From NCBI RefSeq assembly GCF_013267195.1, contig NZ_CP053941.1, positions 2,480,001-2,544,000 of the forward strand: 64,000 nucleotides of DNA, written 5' to 3'. The notes beneath the pieces are model-generated. The model saw only the letters and a program-made list of their open reading frames with translations. It made no database searches and had not been told where the DNA came from. The stretch is from Halorubrum salinarum. Its GTDB lineage: Archaea > Halobacteriota > Halobacteria > Halobacteriales > Haloferacaceae. The translations under genes and the position numbers were made by a program. Below, one piece after another: positions 48,892 through 58,800 of the stretch (position 1 is the first letter of the stretch; each line of letters starts with the position of its first letter).

Positions 48892-50205
48892 TCACCGTCC
48901 GTCGGTCGCGACGCGCGCGAGCGCCCCGGCGAGCACCTCGGTCGCGGCGGCGCAGTCGGCCCAGTCGGTCCACTCGCGGGGGTTGTGCGAGATCCCGTCG
49001 CGCGACGGGGCGAACAGCAGCGACGCGTCCGTGACGCGCGCGACCCGCATCGCGTCGTGGGCGGCGCCGGAGTGGAGGTCGATCGCCTCGCGGCCCGCTG
49101 CGTCGGCGGCGTCGTGAGCGGCCTCGCGGAGGCGGTCGCTCATCGGCGTCGGCGCCACGTCGAACGGGCGCTCGAACTCGGTCTCGACCCCGCGCTCGCG
49201 CTCCAGCCGCGCCAGCGAGTCGCGCGCGGCGTCGACGATCGCCTCCATCGACTCGGCCTCCACGTCGCGCACGTCGACGCCCGCCTCGACGCGCCCGGGG
49301 ACCACGTTCGTCGCGTTCGGGGCGACCGACAGCGACCCGACCGTGCCGACGGCCGAGGGCGACGACGACGCGACGACCTCGTTCGCGGCGGCCTCGACGT
49401 CCAGCACGAACTCGCTCGCGGCCGCCAGCGCGTCCGTCCGCTCGTCCATCGGGGTCGCGCCCGCGTGGTTCGCCTCCCCGTCGATCGTCGCCTCGCAGTG
49501 GGTGATCCCGGTGATCGTCGTCACGACGCCGGCCGCCGCGCCCGCCGCCTCCAGCGTCGTGTCCTGCTCGACGTGGAGCTCGTAGAACGCCCCCCACGAC
49601 GCGGGCTCTAACGTCGTCGGCGCGCCCTCCGCGTCGGTCGGCGTGGCGGCGTCGACCGCGTCCCCGCCGCGGTAGCCGATCCGGTCGAGCGCCTCGCCGA
49701 GCGTCTCCCCCTCCGCGTCCGACAGCGCGAGCGCCTCGTCGAGCGCCAGCTCGCCCGTCGCGACGGTCGATCCCAGCAGGCCGTTGCCGAAGGTGCCGCC
49801 CTCCTCCTCGGTGAAGCTCACGACGCCGACGGGACGCTCCGGTTCGACGCCCTCGTCGCGCATCGCGCGGACGGCCTCCAGCGCGGCGTACACCCCGAGG
49901 GGCCCGTCGAAGATGCCGCCCTCGGGGACGCTGTCGAGGTGGCTCCCCGAGACGACCGGGGCGGCGTCCGGGTCGGCGCTCTCGGGGGTCCACGTCCCGA
50001 GGACGTTCCCGACGGCGTCGACGGTCACGTCGAGGCCGGCGTCGCGGAGGCGCGCGACCAGCCGGTCCCGGGCCTCCCGGTTGGCCTCGGTCCCCGTTCG
50101 GTTCGTTCGCGCGTGCGCGTCGGGGTCGTCCGTCTCGACCCGGCCGAACGCCGCGTTCGCCTCGATGTCCGCGCGGAGCCGGTCCGCGTCGACTGGGAGG
50201 TTCAT
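48892..50205 (-). CDS. Zn-dependent amidohydrolase, allantoate/N-carbamoyl type (M20)
   Basis: A 437-aa enzyme of the AllC/HyuC family. Metal ligands are in SGSHLDSVPEGGIFDGPLGV (His, Asp), FTEEEGGTFGNGLLGS (catalytic and ligand Glu), ELHVEQ (His) and SRDGISHNPREWTDW (His). The lid domain has NHAGATPMDERTDAL and the N-terminus NAAFGRVETDD. Hydrolyses carbamoyl or allantoate-type substrates; no other ureide or pyrimidine genes are visible here, so the substrate is open. Confidence 0.9.
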   Translation of the reverse strand: MNLPVDADRLRADIEANAAFGRVETDDPDAHARTNRTGTEANREARDRLVARLRDAGLDVTVDAVGNVLGTWTPESADPDAAPVVSGSHLDSVPEGGIFDGPLGVYAALEAVRAMRDEGVEPERPVGVVSFTEEEGGTFGNGLLGSTVATGELALDEALALSDAEGETLGEALDRIGYRGGDAVDAATPTDAEGAPTTLEPASWGAFYELHVEQDTTLEAAGAAAGVVTTITGITHCEATIDGEANHAGATPMDERTDALAAASEFVLDVEAAANEVVASSSPSAVGTVGSLSVAPNATNVVPGRVEAGVDVRDVEAESMEAIVDAARDSLARLERERGVETEFERPFDVAPTPMSDRLREAAHDAADAAGREAIDLHSGAAHDAMRVARVTDASLLFAPSRDGISHNPREWTDWADCAAATEVLAGALARVATDGR

Positions 50206-50292
50206 ACCGGCACCGGGTGCCGCGGGATCAAAACGGTTCGGGCTCCGGCCGGGCGCTCGGCGGCGCCGCCGTTCCCCGCCTGCGCCGCGCAG

Positions 50293-50625
50293 TCACTCGT
50301 TCCGCCGCGCGAGCCAGTAGCCGGCCGACCCCGCTCCGAGGCCGGCGGCGAACGAGCGCTTCGCCGCCGGGCCGTCGACCGAGCGCCCGACGGCGACCCC
50401 GAGCGCCGCCCACGCCAGCGCGACGCCGACGGTCCGCCCCGGGCCGCCTCGGAGCCGCCGACAGCCGGCGACCGTCCGCGCGTGCCGGTAGAGGTAGCCG
50501 GCCGCGAAGCCGACCGCGAACGGGGCGGCCCGGACCTCGCCGCCGGCCACTCGCCACCACGCGAGCAGGAGCACGACCCCGAGGCACTCGCTCGCGGCGC
50601 CGAGCGCGCGCAGCGCGTTCACCAT
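50293..50625 (-). CDS. Small membrane protein
   Basis: A 110-aa protein if starting at MVNALRALGA (ATG 50625). Hydrophobic segments ECLGVVLLLAWW, AAPFAVGFAAGYLY, TVGVALAWAALGVAVG and FAAGLGAGSAGYWLA predict three or four helices. No family recognised. Divergent from the 50714 gene. Confidence 0.55.
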   Translation of the reverse strand: MVNALRALGAASECLGVVLLLAWWRVAGGEVRAAPFAVGFAAGYLYRHARTVAGCRRLRGGPGRTVGVALAWAALGVAVGRSVDGPAAKRSFAAGLGAGSAGYWLARRNE

Positions 50626-50713
50626 GCGGAACGTTCGCACTCGACGCGAAAAGCGGTTTCGCCGGGCGCGGATCCGAAAGCACTTGTCGGGGGCCGTTCT
50701 GGTTCCGAGCGGT

Positions 50714-50926
50714 ATGTCCCCGTTGCTCCTCCAGGGTGCGGCCGCCGGGATCGCCCTGCTGATCAGCCTCGTCTTCCTCGTCGTTCACCTGGCGATGATC
50801 GTGTGGACGTACTCGGACGCGCAGTCGCGAAGCGATCATCCGCCCGTGCTCTGGGCGCTCGTGGTGTTCTTCGCGCCGATCCTCGGTATCCTGCTGTACC
50901 TCATCATCGGCCGGAACTCCTACTGA
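50714..50926 (+). CDS. PLDc_N-type two-helix membrane protein
   Basis: A 70-aa protein with two helices: AGIALLISLVFLVVHLAMIV and PPVLWALVVFFAPILGILLY, joined by WTYSDAQSRSD, ending in LIIGRNSY. This is the PLD nuclease N-terminal membrane domain occurring alone, as in many haloarchaeal genomes. Function unknown. Confidence 0.8.
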   Translation: MSPLLLQGAAAGIALLISLVFLVVHLAMIVWTYSDAQSRSDHPPVLWALVVFFAPILGILLYLIIGRNSY

Positions 50927-50973
50927 AGCGTCGCCTCCCGGCGACCGCGTAGCGTGACCGCCCGCGCCGGCCC

Positions 50974-52002
50974 TCACACGCCCTTCAGCACGCTCGTCGC
51001 TCCGACCGTCTCGGCGACGACCCACGCGACGAACAGCGCGTAGGCCGCGAGCAGCGCGTACGACTCGCGCTCGCCGAGCGCGAGTCCCGTCCGAAGCGTC
51101 ACGAACAGCAGGACGGTCGCGGCCGTCAGGACGCCGAACATCGGCACCGCCGTCGAGAAGTTCACCTCGACCGCGCCGACGATCAGCACGCCGAGCGGGA
51201 TCGCGACCAGCAGGTCGAAGGTGTTCGAGCCGAGGACGTTGCCGAGGCTCGTCGCGCCGCGGTCGTCGCGCGCCGTCCGGACGCTCACCAGCGCGTCCGG
51301 CAGGCTCGTCGCCGCCGCGACGACCGTGACGCCGGCGAGGAACTCCGGGACGCCGAAGGCCGCGCCGAGCGACTCGACCGACGCGACCAGCCGCTCGACC
51401 GTGACGACGATGAGCCCGAGGCCCGCCGCCAGCTTCGCCCACTCCCGCCGGAGGTCGACCCCGTCGCGCACGCGCTCCGCCGCCGCGTCGTCCACGTCCT
51501 GGTACTGGATGAACAGGTAGAGCCCGTACAGCCCGAGGGGGATGACCGCGAGCGAGCGCGGCAGCTCCCCGACGATCGGATCCGTCGACACCGGGAAGTA
51601 GATGACCGCGAGCGCGAACGTCACGACCAGCGCCGAGACCGCGAGCATGTAGAACTGCGCCTCCTTGTACACGATCGCCCGGTTGGCCTCCAGCTCCTCC
51701 TCGGCCCCGAGGCCGGCGACCGCGGGGATCACGAGGACGTTGAAGATGGCCGACCCGACGAGCGCCCCGACGCCCATGTCGAAGACGCCGGTGAAGGCGG
51801 TGACGAGGACGCTCACGAGCTCCGGGAAGCTCGACCCGACCGCGACCACGACCGAACCCTGGACGACGGCCGGCAGCCCGTAGTAGCCGGCGAGGGTCTC
51901 GGCGGCCTCCTCCAGCCAGCCGCTCCCGACCCAGATCAGCCCGGTCGCCGCGGCGATCACGAGGACGTGGACGACCGGCGCGTCGGGGAGGATCCCCGTC
52001 AC
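50974..52002 (-). CDS. CaCA-family sodium/calcium exchanger
   Basis: A 342-aa antiporter with two inverted repeats, each with the alpha motif: VVVAVGSSFPELVSVLVTA with GALVGSAIFNVLVI, and VVAAATSLPDALVSVRTA with GNVLGSNTFDLLVAIPL. About ten helices. The GTG start at 52000-52002 lies only three bases after the malQ stop, so it is probably cotranscribed. In the second repeat the usual Glu of the ion site (SLPE) is Asp (SLPD). Confidence 0.9.
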   Translation of the reverse strand: MTGILPDAPVVHVLVIAAATGLIWVGSGWLEEAAETLAGYYGLPAVVQGSVVVAVGSSFPELVSVLVTAFTGVFDMGVGALVGSAIFNVLVIPAVAGLGAEEELEANRAIVYKEAQFYMLAVSALVVTFALAVIYFPVSTDPIVGELPRSLAVIPLGLYGLYLFIQYQDVDDAAAERVRDGVDLRREWAKLAAGLGLIVVTVERLVASVESLGAAFGVPEFLAGVTVVAAATSLPDALVSVRTARDDRGATSLGNVLGSNTFDLLVAIPLGVLIVGAVEVNFSTAVPMFGVLTAATVLLFVTLRTGLALGERESYALLAAYALFVAWVVAETVGATSVLKGV

Positions 52003-52005
52003 GGG

Positions 52006-53496
52006 CTACCGGACGTGTCGCCCGCCCAGCTCCCAGAGCCGGTCCGCTATCTCGTCGTCGAGCGCGTCGCGGGCGACGCGCCACTCCCAGTTGCCGGCCA
52101 GCGTGCCGGGCTCGTTGAACCGCGCGTCGCTGCCGAGCCCGAGCAGGTCCTGGAGCGTCGTCACCGCGAGGATCGCGTCCGACCCCCACACCGCGTCGAT
52201 GATCGCCCACTCGGGCGGCTCCTCGGGGTCGGACCCGACGTTGTACCGGAAGCAGTCGCGCTGCTCGGGCGGGAGGTCCTCGAAGTAGCCGACCCAGGTG
52301 TCCGTGTCGTGCGTCGAGGTGTAGCCCACGACGCCCTCGCCGTAGTGCATCGGCTGGTACTGGTTCCCCTCCGCGCACCAGTCGGCGTACTGCGGGACGC
52401 GCATCCCCGGGAAGCCGAACTCCGCCATCAGTTCTTCCATCGCCGGCTCCTCGAACCCGAGGTCCTCCGCGATGAAGGGGGCCTCGCCCAGTTCGCGCTC
52501 CACGGTCTCGAACAGGTCCCGGCCCGGGCCGTCGCGCCACTCGCCGTCCGCGGGGTCGTCGCTGTCGGCCGGGATCGCCCAGTACTTCGCGAACCCGAGG
52601 AAGTGGTCGAGCCGCGCCACGTCCGCGAGCTCGAACAGCCGGCGGAACCGGTCGAGCCACCAGTCGTACCCCGACTCGGCGAGGTGCTCCCAGTCGTACA
52701 GCGGGTTCCCCCACCGCTGCCCGTCGTCGCCCGCGTTCGGCGGGACGCCCGCGACCGCAGTCGGGCGGTTCCCCTCGTCGAGCCGGAACGCCTCCGGGCT
52801 CGCCCACACGTCGGCGGAGTCGAGCGCGACGTAGATGGGCACGTCGCCGACGATAGACACCCCCTCCTCGGCCGCGACCGCCCGCAGGTCGCGCCACTGG
52901 CGGTCGAACGTCCACTGAACGAACTCGCGGAACCGGATCTCGCGGGCGTGCTCGTCGCGCGCCTCGGCCAGCGCCTCGGGGTCTCGCGTCCGCAGCGGCG
53001 CGGGCCAGTCGGTCCAGACGTCCTCCGGGCGCGCGTCGGAGAGCGCGCGGAACAGCGCGTAGTCGGCGAGCCACGGCTCGCGCTCGCGGAACTCGTCGAG
53101 CGCCGCGCGGTCCGCCTCCGTCGCCCGCTCCTCGAACCGGTCGAAGGCGGTCCGCAACAGCGGGAGCTTGTACTCGCGGACCGCGTCGTAGTCGACGCGG
53201 TCGGTCGGGAAGTCGGGGACCGGCGTCAGGTCGCCCTCGTCGAGCCAGCCGTCCGCGACGAGCCCGTCGGGGTCGACGAACAGCGGGTTGCCGGCGAACG
53301 CCGACGGCGACTGGTACGGCGACTCCCCGGCCACGGAGAGCGTCGGCCCGAACGGACAGATCTGCCAGTGGTCGACGCCGGCGTCGCCGAGGAACGAGAG
53401 GAAGTCGCGCGCGCCCTCGCCGAGGTCGCCGATCCCGTACGCCCCCGGCAGCGAGGTGACGTGACAGAAGACGGCGTCGGAGCGGTCGAATCGCAT
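52006..53496 (-). CDS. malQ: 4-alpha-glucanotransferase (amylomaltase)
   Basis: A 496-aa GH77 enzyme transferring maltooligosyl units between alpha-1,4-glucans. Start MRFDRSDAVFCHVTSLPG; the substrate loop SPYQSPSAFAGNPLFVD, SIVGDVPIYVALDSADVW, VAGVPPNAGDDGQRWGNPLY, ARLDHFLGFAKYW (nucleophile Asp), IAEDLGF (acid/base Glu) and TSTHDTDTWVGYF (Asp) are all present. Longer frames upstream are shadows. First gene of an operon with the exchanger; next to GH13 and GH15 genes. Confidence 0.94.
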   Translation of the reverse strand: MRFDRSDAVFCHVTSLPGAYGIGDLGEGARDFLSFLGDAGVDHWQICPFGPTLSVAGESPYQSPSAFAGNPLFVDPDGLVADGWLDEGDLTPVPDFPTDRVDYDAVREYKLPLLRTAFDRFEERATEADRAALDEFREREPWLADYALFRALSDARPEDVWTDWPAPLRTRDPEALAEARDEHAREIRFREFVQWTFDRQWRDLRAVAAEEGVSIVGDVPIYVALDSADVWASPEAFRLDEGNRPTAVAGVPPNAGDDGQRWGNPLYDWEHLAESGYDWWLDRFRRLFELADVARLDHFLGFAKYWAIPADSDDPADGEWRDGPGRDLFETVERELGEAPFIAEDLGFEEPAMEELMAEFGFPGMRVPQYADWCAEGNQYQPMHYGEGVVGYTSTHDTDTWVGYFEDLPPEQRDCFRYNVGSDPEEPPEWAIIDAVWGSDAILAVTTLQDLLGLGSDARFNEPGTLAGNWEWRVARDALDDEIADRLWELGGRHVR

Positions 53497-53618
53497 ACGG
53501 CCCCCTGCGATCCCCACCGACTCAAGCGTTGCGTCCGGTCGGGTCGCGTCCGGGTGAGATTCCCGGTGCGGCGCCGGCGGCCGGGCGACCGCTCCCTCCC
53601 CGGCGACCGGGCAGCCGC

Positions 53619-55724
53619 TCACTCCCCGGCGACCGGCACTACCGCCACCTCGTCGACGCGGATCCGCTCCGTGCCCTCGCCGTCCTCGACGAGGCAGTCC
53701 TCGCCGGTGACGAGGTCGCGCTCCCCGTAGTCGAGGTCGACCGCGACGCTCGCGTCGACCGGCGCGAAGTTGAGGACGACGACGAGGTCGTCGTCGCCGT
53801 CGCGCCGTCGGAACGCCACCACGTCGTCCGGGTGGGCGTCGCCGCTGGCGACGACCGGCTCCTCCGAGAGGTCGCCGCTCGCGACGTGGTAGTCGACGCG
53901 CGAGAGGTCGCCGGCCGGCCCGAGCGCGGGGTGGTCCCGGCGGACCGCGAGCAGGCGCTCGTAGCGCTCGCGGACCTCCTCGCGCGCGTGGTCCCACGCG
54001 ATCGCGTCGCGGCGCCCGCGCTGCCCGATCTCCTGGCCGGCGTACACCATCGGGACGCCCGGCAGCGTCATGATCGCCGCGCCCGCGGCGGCCGCGGCCG
54101 CGTCGCCGCACTCGACGCGGTAGCGCGTCTCGTCGTGGTTCTCGATGTACTGGAGGAACTCGGCGTGGTCCGGGAACCCGATCTCGGCGCGCTGGCCGAC
54201 CGCGTCGAGGACGGACTCCGCGGGCGCCGCCCCCCGTCCGATCTGCCGGAGCTGGAAGTACAGCGTCGCGTCGAAGTGGACGTCGAACATCCCCTCGTGG
54301 AAGCCGGGGATGTACGGGATCGTCTCGTCCATCAGGAGGAACTCCCGGTCGACGTCCTTCACGCGGTCGCGGAGCTCCCGCCAGAAGGAGTCGGGGACCG
54401 CCCACGCCATGTCGCAGCGGAACCCGTCGACGAGCGGCGCCCACTCGTCGACCACGTCGAGCAGGAACCGCCGCACGTCGAGGTTCGCGTGATTGAGGTT
54501 CGCGATCAGCTCCCAGTCGAAGTAGGTGCCCGGCTCGCCCGACTCCTGCCACTCGTAGCGGTCGCGGTACGGCGACGCCGGGTTTTGGTAAGCGTCCCGG
54601 AACCACTCGTGCTCGCGCGCGGTGTGGTTGGCGACGAAGTCGAACAGCACGCGCATCCCGTGGTCGTGGGCGGTCTCGACGAGCGCCTCGAAGTCCTCGC
54701 GCTCGCCGAGGTCCTCGGCGGTGTCGAAGAAGTCGACGATGTTGTAGCCGTGCGGCTTCCCGTCGTGGCCGAGGACCGGGGTGAGCCACAGCGTGTCGAC
54801 GCCGAGGTCGGCGATCCGCGGGATCCGCTCGGCGATGGCGTCGAACGCCTCGCCCTCGTCGGCGTCCGCGAAGGTGCGGACGAACACCTCGTAGACCGAG
54901 GCCTCGCGGGTCCACTCGGGCGGGTCGTTGAGCCGCACCGTCTCGAAGTCGGGCGCGTCCGGGACCCGCACGGGCTCGCCGCCCCCGGCCTCGTCGGCCG
55001 CGGCCCGGTCGCCCGCGGCGCGCTCGACGGCCGCCGCGTCGGCGACGCTCACGCGCGGGTCCTCGCCCGGGTCCCGCGCGACCGCGACGGCGTGTACCCG
55101 GAGCCGGTCCGGCACCGCGTCGAGCGGCACGCGGAGCTCGCGACCGTCGTCGCTCGCGCGGAGCGCGTCCCGCGGGTTCGTGCGGCCCGCCGCGACGGCG
55201 TCGGCCACGTCGCGGTCGTCGACGACGAACGTCACGGTCAGGTCGTCGGCGTCGAGCGAGGACTCCGGGTTCGGCGAGGGGACCGCGGTGAACACCGCCT
55301 CCCCGGCGTGTTCGCCCTCCTCGCCCGGGTCCCCGTCGAACGCGACGCTCGCGTCGACCCGCACGCGCGGCCGGTCGACTCCCTCGTATTGCTCCTGCGC
55401 GGCGTAATCGCGCGGCGCGTCGTCCGCGTCCCGGTCGCGGATCGCGGTCCCGCTCCCGCCCGCGACGTCGACGCCCTCGTAGCTCGCCGGGAACGCGCGG
55501 ACGGTGAGGAGGTGGTCGCCGTCCGGGGCGTCGAGGCCGAGCAGGTAGCGTCCCGGCACGTCGGGCGTGAACCCGGTCACGGGGCCGTCGCCGACGGTCG
55601 CCTCGCTGTCGGGCGGCGCGTCGGCGACGCGCCACGCGTACGCGCCGTCCGGGTTCGGATCTCTCGGCGCAAGCTCCGTCCGCTCGCCGGTCGCGAGGAA
55701 GCGCGGGGGTCCGGGGTGGTGCAT
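53619..55724 (-). CDS. GH13 alpha-amylase family enzyme with N-terminal domains
   Basis: A 701-aa glycoside hydrolase. An N-terminal beta region (1-280) precedes the barrel. The four GH13 regions are seen: FDFVANH, GFRCDMAWA (nucleophile Asp), LLMDETI (acid/base Glu) and YIENHDET. Domain B and the C-terminal beta domain (VVAFRRRDGDDDLVVVLNFA) are present. No signal peptide, so it probably acts on cytosolic glucan as an alpha-amylase, maltogenic or debranching-type enzyme. Confidence 0.9.
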   Translation of the reverse strand: MHHPGPPRFLATGERTELAPRDPNPDGAYAWRVADAPPDSEATVGDGPVTGFTPDVPGRYLLGLDAPDGDHLLTVRAFPASYEGVDVAGGSGTAIRDRDADDAPRDYAAQEQYEGVDRPRVRVDASVAFDGDPGEEGEHAGEAVFTAVPSPNPESSLDADDLTVTFVVDDRDVADAVAAGRTNPRDALRASDDGRELRVPLDAVPDRLRVHAVAVARDPGEDPRVSVADAAAVERAAGDRAAADEAGGGEPVRVPDAPDFETVRLNDPPEWTREASVYEVFVRTFADADEGEAFDAIAERIPRIADLGVDTLWLTPVLGHDGKPHGYNIVDFFDTAEDLGEREDFEALVETAHDHGMRVLFDFVANHTAREHEWFRDAYQNPASPYRDRYEWQESGEPGTYFDWELIANLNHANLDVRRFLLDVVDEWAPLVDGFRCDMAWAVPDSFWRELRDRVKDVDREFLLMDETIPYIPGFHEGMFDVHFDATLYFQLRQIGRGAAPAESVLDAVGQRAEIGFPDHAEFLQYIENHDETRYRVECGDAAAAAAGAAIMTLPGVPMVYAGQEIGQRGRRDAIAWDHAREEVRERYERLLAVRRDHPALGPAGDLSRVDYHVASGDLSEEPVVASGDAHPDDVVAFRRRDGDDDLVVVLNFAPVDASVAVDLDYGERDLVTGEDCLVEDGEGTERIRVDEVAVVPVAGE

Positions 55725-55852
55725 GTGACGGCCATCGACGCCCGGGGCCTTCGGTGTTGCTCTTGTGACGGTGGCCGCGCCGCGGCGCCGCTGGCCGCGC
55801 GGTTACCCGCCGCGGTCGTCAAGGCTTTTACTCCGGCAGGCGCAGGGCGGGT

Positions 55853-58800
55853 ATGCGACTGCGTACCGCCCTTACGGAGCACGAACGTCGGCGCGGGGAG
55901 CGCTACCCGGCGGAGCACTCGATGACCGCCGGCGCGTTCACCGGCGACGACGGCCGACTGGTCCACGTGGGGCCGGACGGGACCGTCCACGACTGTTCGT
56001 ACTCCCTCTCCGAGGTCGGCGGCGCCGACCGCCTCCGGATGGGGATAACCGCCGGGCGCGGCGTCCGCTGGTTCGACGACCTCGAGACGACCCGCCAGCA
56101 CTACGACGGCGACACCCCCCTCGTCGAGACCGAGTACGACGCCGGCCGCTACACCATCCACCAGTTCGACCTCGTGGTGAGCGACACCCACCTCACCCAC
56201 GTCGAACTGCGCGGCTCGCCCCCGGCAGAAGCCGAGCTCGTCGCCGCCTACGCGTTCTCGCCCGACATGGTCGAGGGCCGCGTCGGCAACATGGTCCACG
56301 ACGGCGCCGGCCCCGAGGACGGCGGCGTCGTCGAGGTGTACCACCGGACCGAACACGACTTCCTCACGGCCTCGACGGGCCTCTCGAACGCCCACGGCCA
56401 GCGCCTGCGGACGATCCCCGAGCTGCTCGGCGAGGGCGGCGACGGGTTCCCGCACCGCGGCGAGATCGACCGGCGCGAGGACTCGCGGCTCACCCCGGAC
56501 GTGGTCGTCCGCGCCCCGTTCGAGCGCGACGGGCGCACCGAGCGCGTCACGCTCGCGGGCCGCGCCGTCGTCGACCGCCGGGCCGCGCGCGACACCGGCG
56601 ACGACGCGAAGGACGCCCTCACCGACGGGATCGACCGACAGCGCCGGATCGAGGCGGTGTCGAACATCGCGACCGCCTACCCCGACGCCGACGACCTCCG
56701 CGAGGCCGCCGACGGCCGCGGCCCGGACGTGCCCGAGGACGCCCCCCGGCGCTCGGTAATCGCGAGCGACCTCCGCGCGCTCGACCTGCTCACCGCGGAG
56801 TCCGGCGCGCGGATCGCCGCGCCCGAGTTCGACCCCTTCTACTCCACCTCGGGCGGCTACGGCTACACCTGGTTCCGCGACGAGGCGACGGTGTCGACCG
56901 CGCTGCTCGACGCGAGCGAGGAGCTCGGGCTCGACGCCGACGAGGAGCTGCTCGCGGCCGCGAGCTTCTTCTGCCGGACGCAGGACGCCGACGGCTCGTG
57001 GCCCCACCGAGTGTGGGCCGACTCGGGGAAGGTCGCGCCCGGCTGGGCGAACGCCCGGATCGAGGGCGCAAACGCGACACCCGGCCCGAACGACCAGCTC
57101 GACCAGCCCGCGACGGTCGTCGCGTTCCTCGCGACGCTGCGCCGCGAGGCCGACCTCCCCGCTGAGTGGCGCGACCGGATCGACGAGACGATCGCCGACG
57201 CCGTCGACTTCCTCCTGGAGACGACCGAGGACGACGGGCTGCCGCGCCGCTGTCAGAACTGCTGGGAGAACGCCCTCGGTCGGTTCACCCACACCGGCGC
57301 CGAGTACCTCCGGGCGTTCGCCGCGGTGGCGCGGGCGCCGGTCGACGAGTCGCTCCGCGCCGACGCCGCCGACGCCGCCGACGCGGCGCTGTCGGGCCTC
57401 GACGCGCGCTGGAACCCCGACGCGGGGCGGTTCCTCCAGCGCGCCAGCGACGAGGGGCAAGACGCCCGCGCCGACGCCAGCACCTTCGCGCTCGCGACGG
57501 CGGCCGCCGAGTACGCCGCCCTGCTCGACGACGAGGCCGCGCCGGGCGGCGACGCGGCCGCCACCGACGGCTCCGGGCCCGCCGGCGTCGACTCGGTCGC
57601 GACGACGGAGTTCGACCGCTTCCTCGACCGGGTCAACACGCACGTCCGGCAGACGATCGACGCGCTCCGGCGCGAGACCGCCTCGGTCGAGGGGCTCGTC
57701 AGGTTCACCGGCGACGACTGGCGCACGGCCGAACAGGGCGCCGCGAAGGTGTGGTCCATCGCGACGCTGTGGGGCGCGACGGCCGCGGCGACGCTCGCGG
57801 GCGTCGTCGACGAGCGCGGCGGGGCCGCCGGGCCGCTGTTCGCGGACGCCCGCGACCTGTACGCGCTGTGCGGCCCGGACGGCCCCTTCGTCAACGAGGC
57901 GGGACTGTTCGCGGAGCAGGCGTTCGACGACGGCGACCTCGACAGCGCGACGCCCATCGCGTGGTCGCACGCGCTCCGCATCGACGCGACCGTGACGCTG
58001 GCGAGCCACGGCGAGCTCCCGGTCCCGCACGACCGCGAGAGCGGCCCCGAGGCGGCGCCACACTGGACGACCGGCCGGAAGTTCGGCCTCGGCACGCCGG
58101 CCGACTACGAGGCCGACGACCCGGTCCCGGTGTGGTTCACGCTCACGGAGGGGGCGCTCACCGAGGCGCGGTTCCCGCGGATCGACGTGATGAACGTCCG
58201 CACGTTCGACTTCCTCGTCGCCGACCCCGACTCCGAGTACGCGATCCGCACGTTCGACGAGACGGGCCACGTCTCGGCGACGGAGACGATCGAGCGGACG
58301 ACGGAGCCGGCGGCCGACGACGCGCTCGCGTACGTCCAGCGGATCCGCGAGACCGGCGACGGCCACGGGCACTCCTGGACGCTCCGGGTCGAGTACGCGG
58401 TCGACACCGACGGGACGGCGATCCTCGCGGACGTGCGGTTCGAGGGGAGCCGCGAGTACGACGTGTACGCGCTCGCCGACGCCACCATCGCCAACGTCGG
58501 CACGAACGACCGCGCCCAGCGCGTCGACGGCGACGGCGGCGCGCACCTGCTCGCGCGCAAGGACGACCCCGACCGCGACGCGGGCAAGCTCGTCGACGAC
58601 GAGGGCGAGCCGTTCGACCCCGCCCTCGCGCTGGCGAGCGGCACGGGGTTCGACTGGGCGAGCGCGCTCGCGGCCGGCGGCGAGGCGGCCGACGCGCTGT
58701 TCGGCGACGGCGAGCGCGGCGAGGAGTCGGGCGAGGCGGTCGGCAACGTCGTTCTGGCCGGCCTCGTCGGCAGCGGCGAGACCGTCGCGGACACGGTCGC

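Noticed and set aside
50228-53074. 948-codon minus-strand frame across malQ, exchanger and small genes
   Set aside because: Shadow frame crossing several well-supported genes in another frame; no domain.
53497-55635. Upstream in-frame extension of malQ to 1209 codons
   Set aside because: The extension is Arg-rich and antiparallel in phase to the GH13 gene; the conserved MalQ start is MRFDRSDAVF at 53496.
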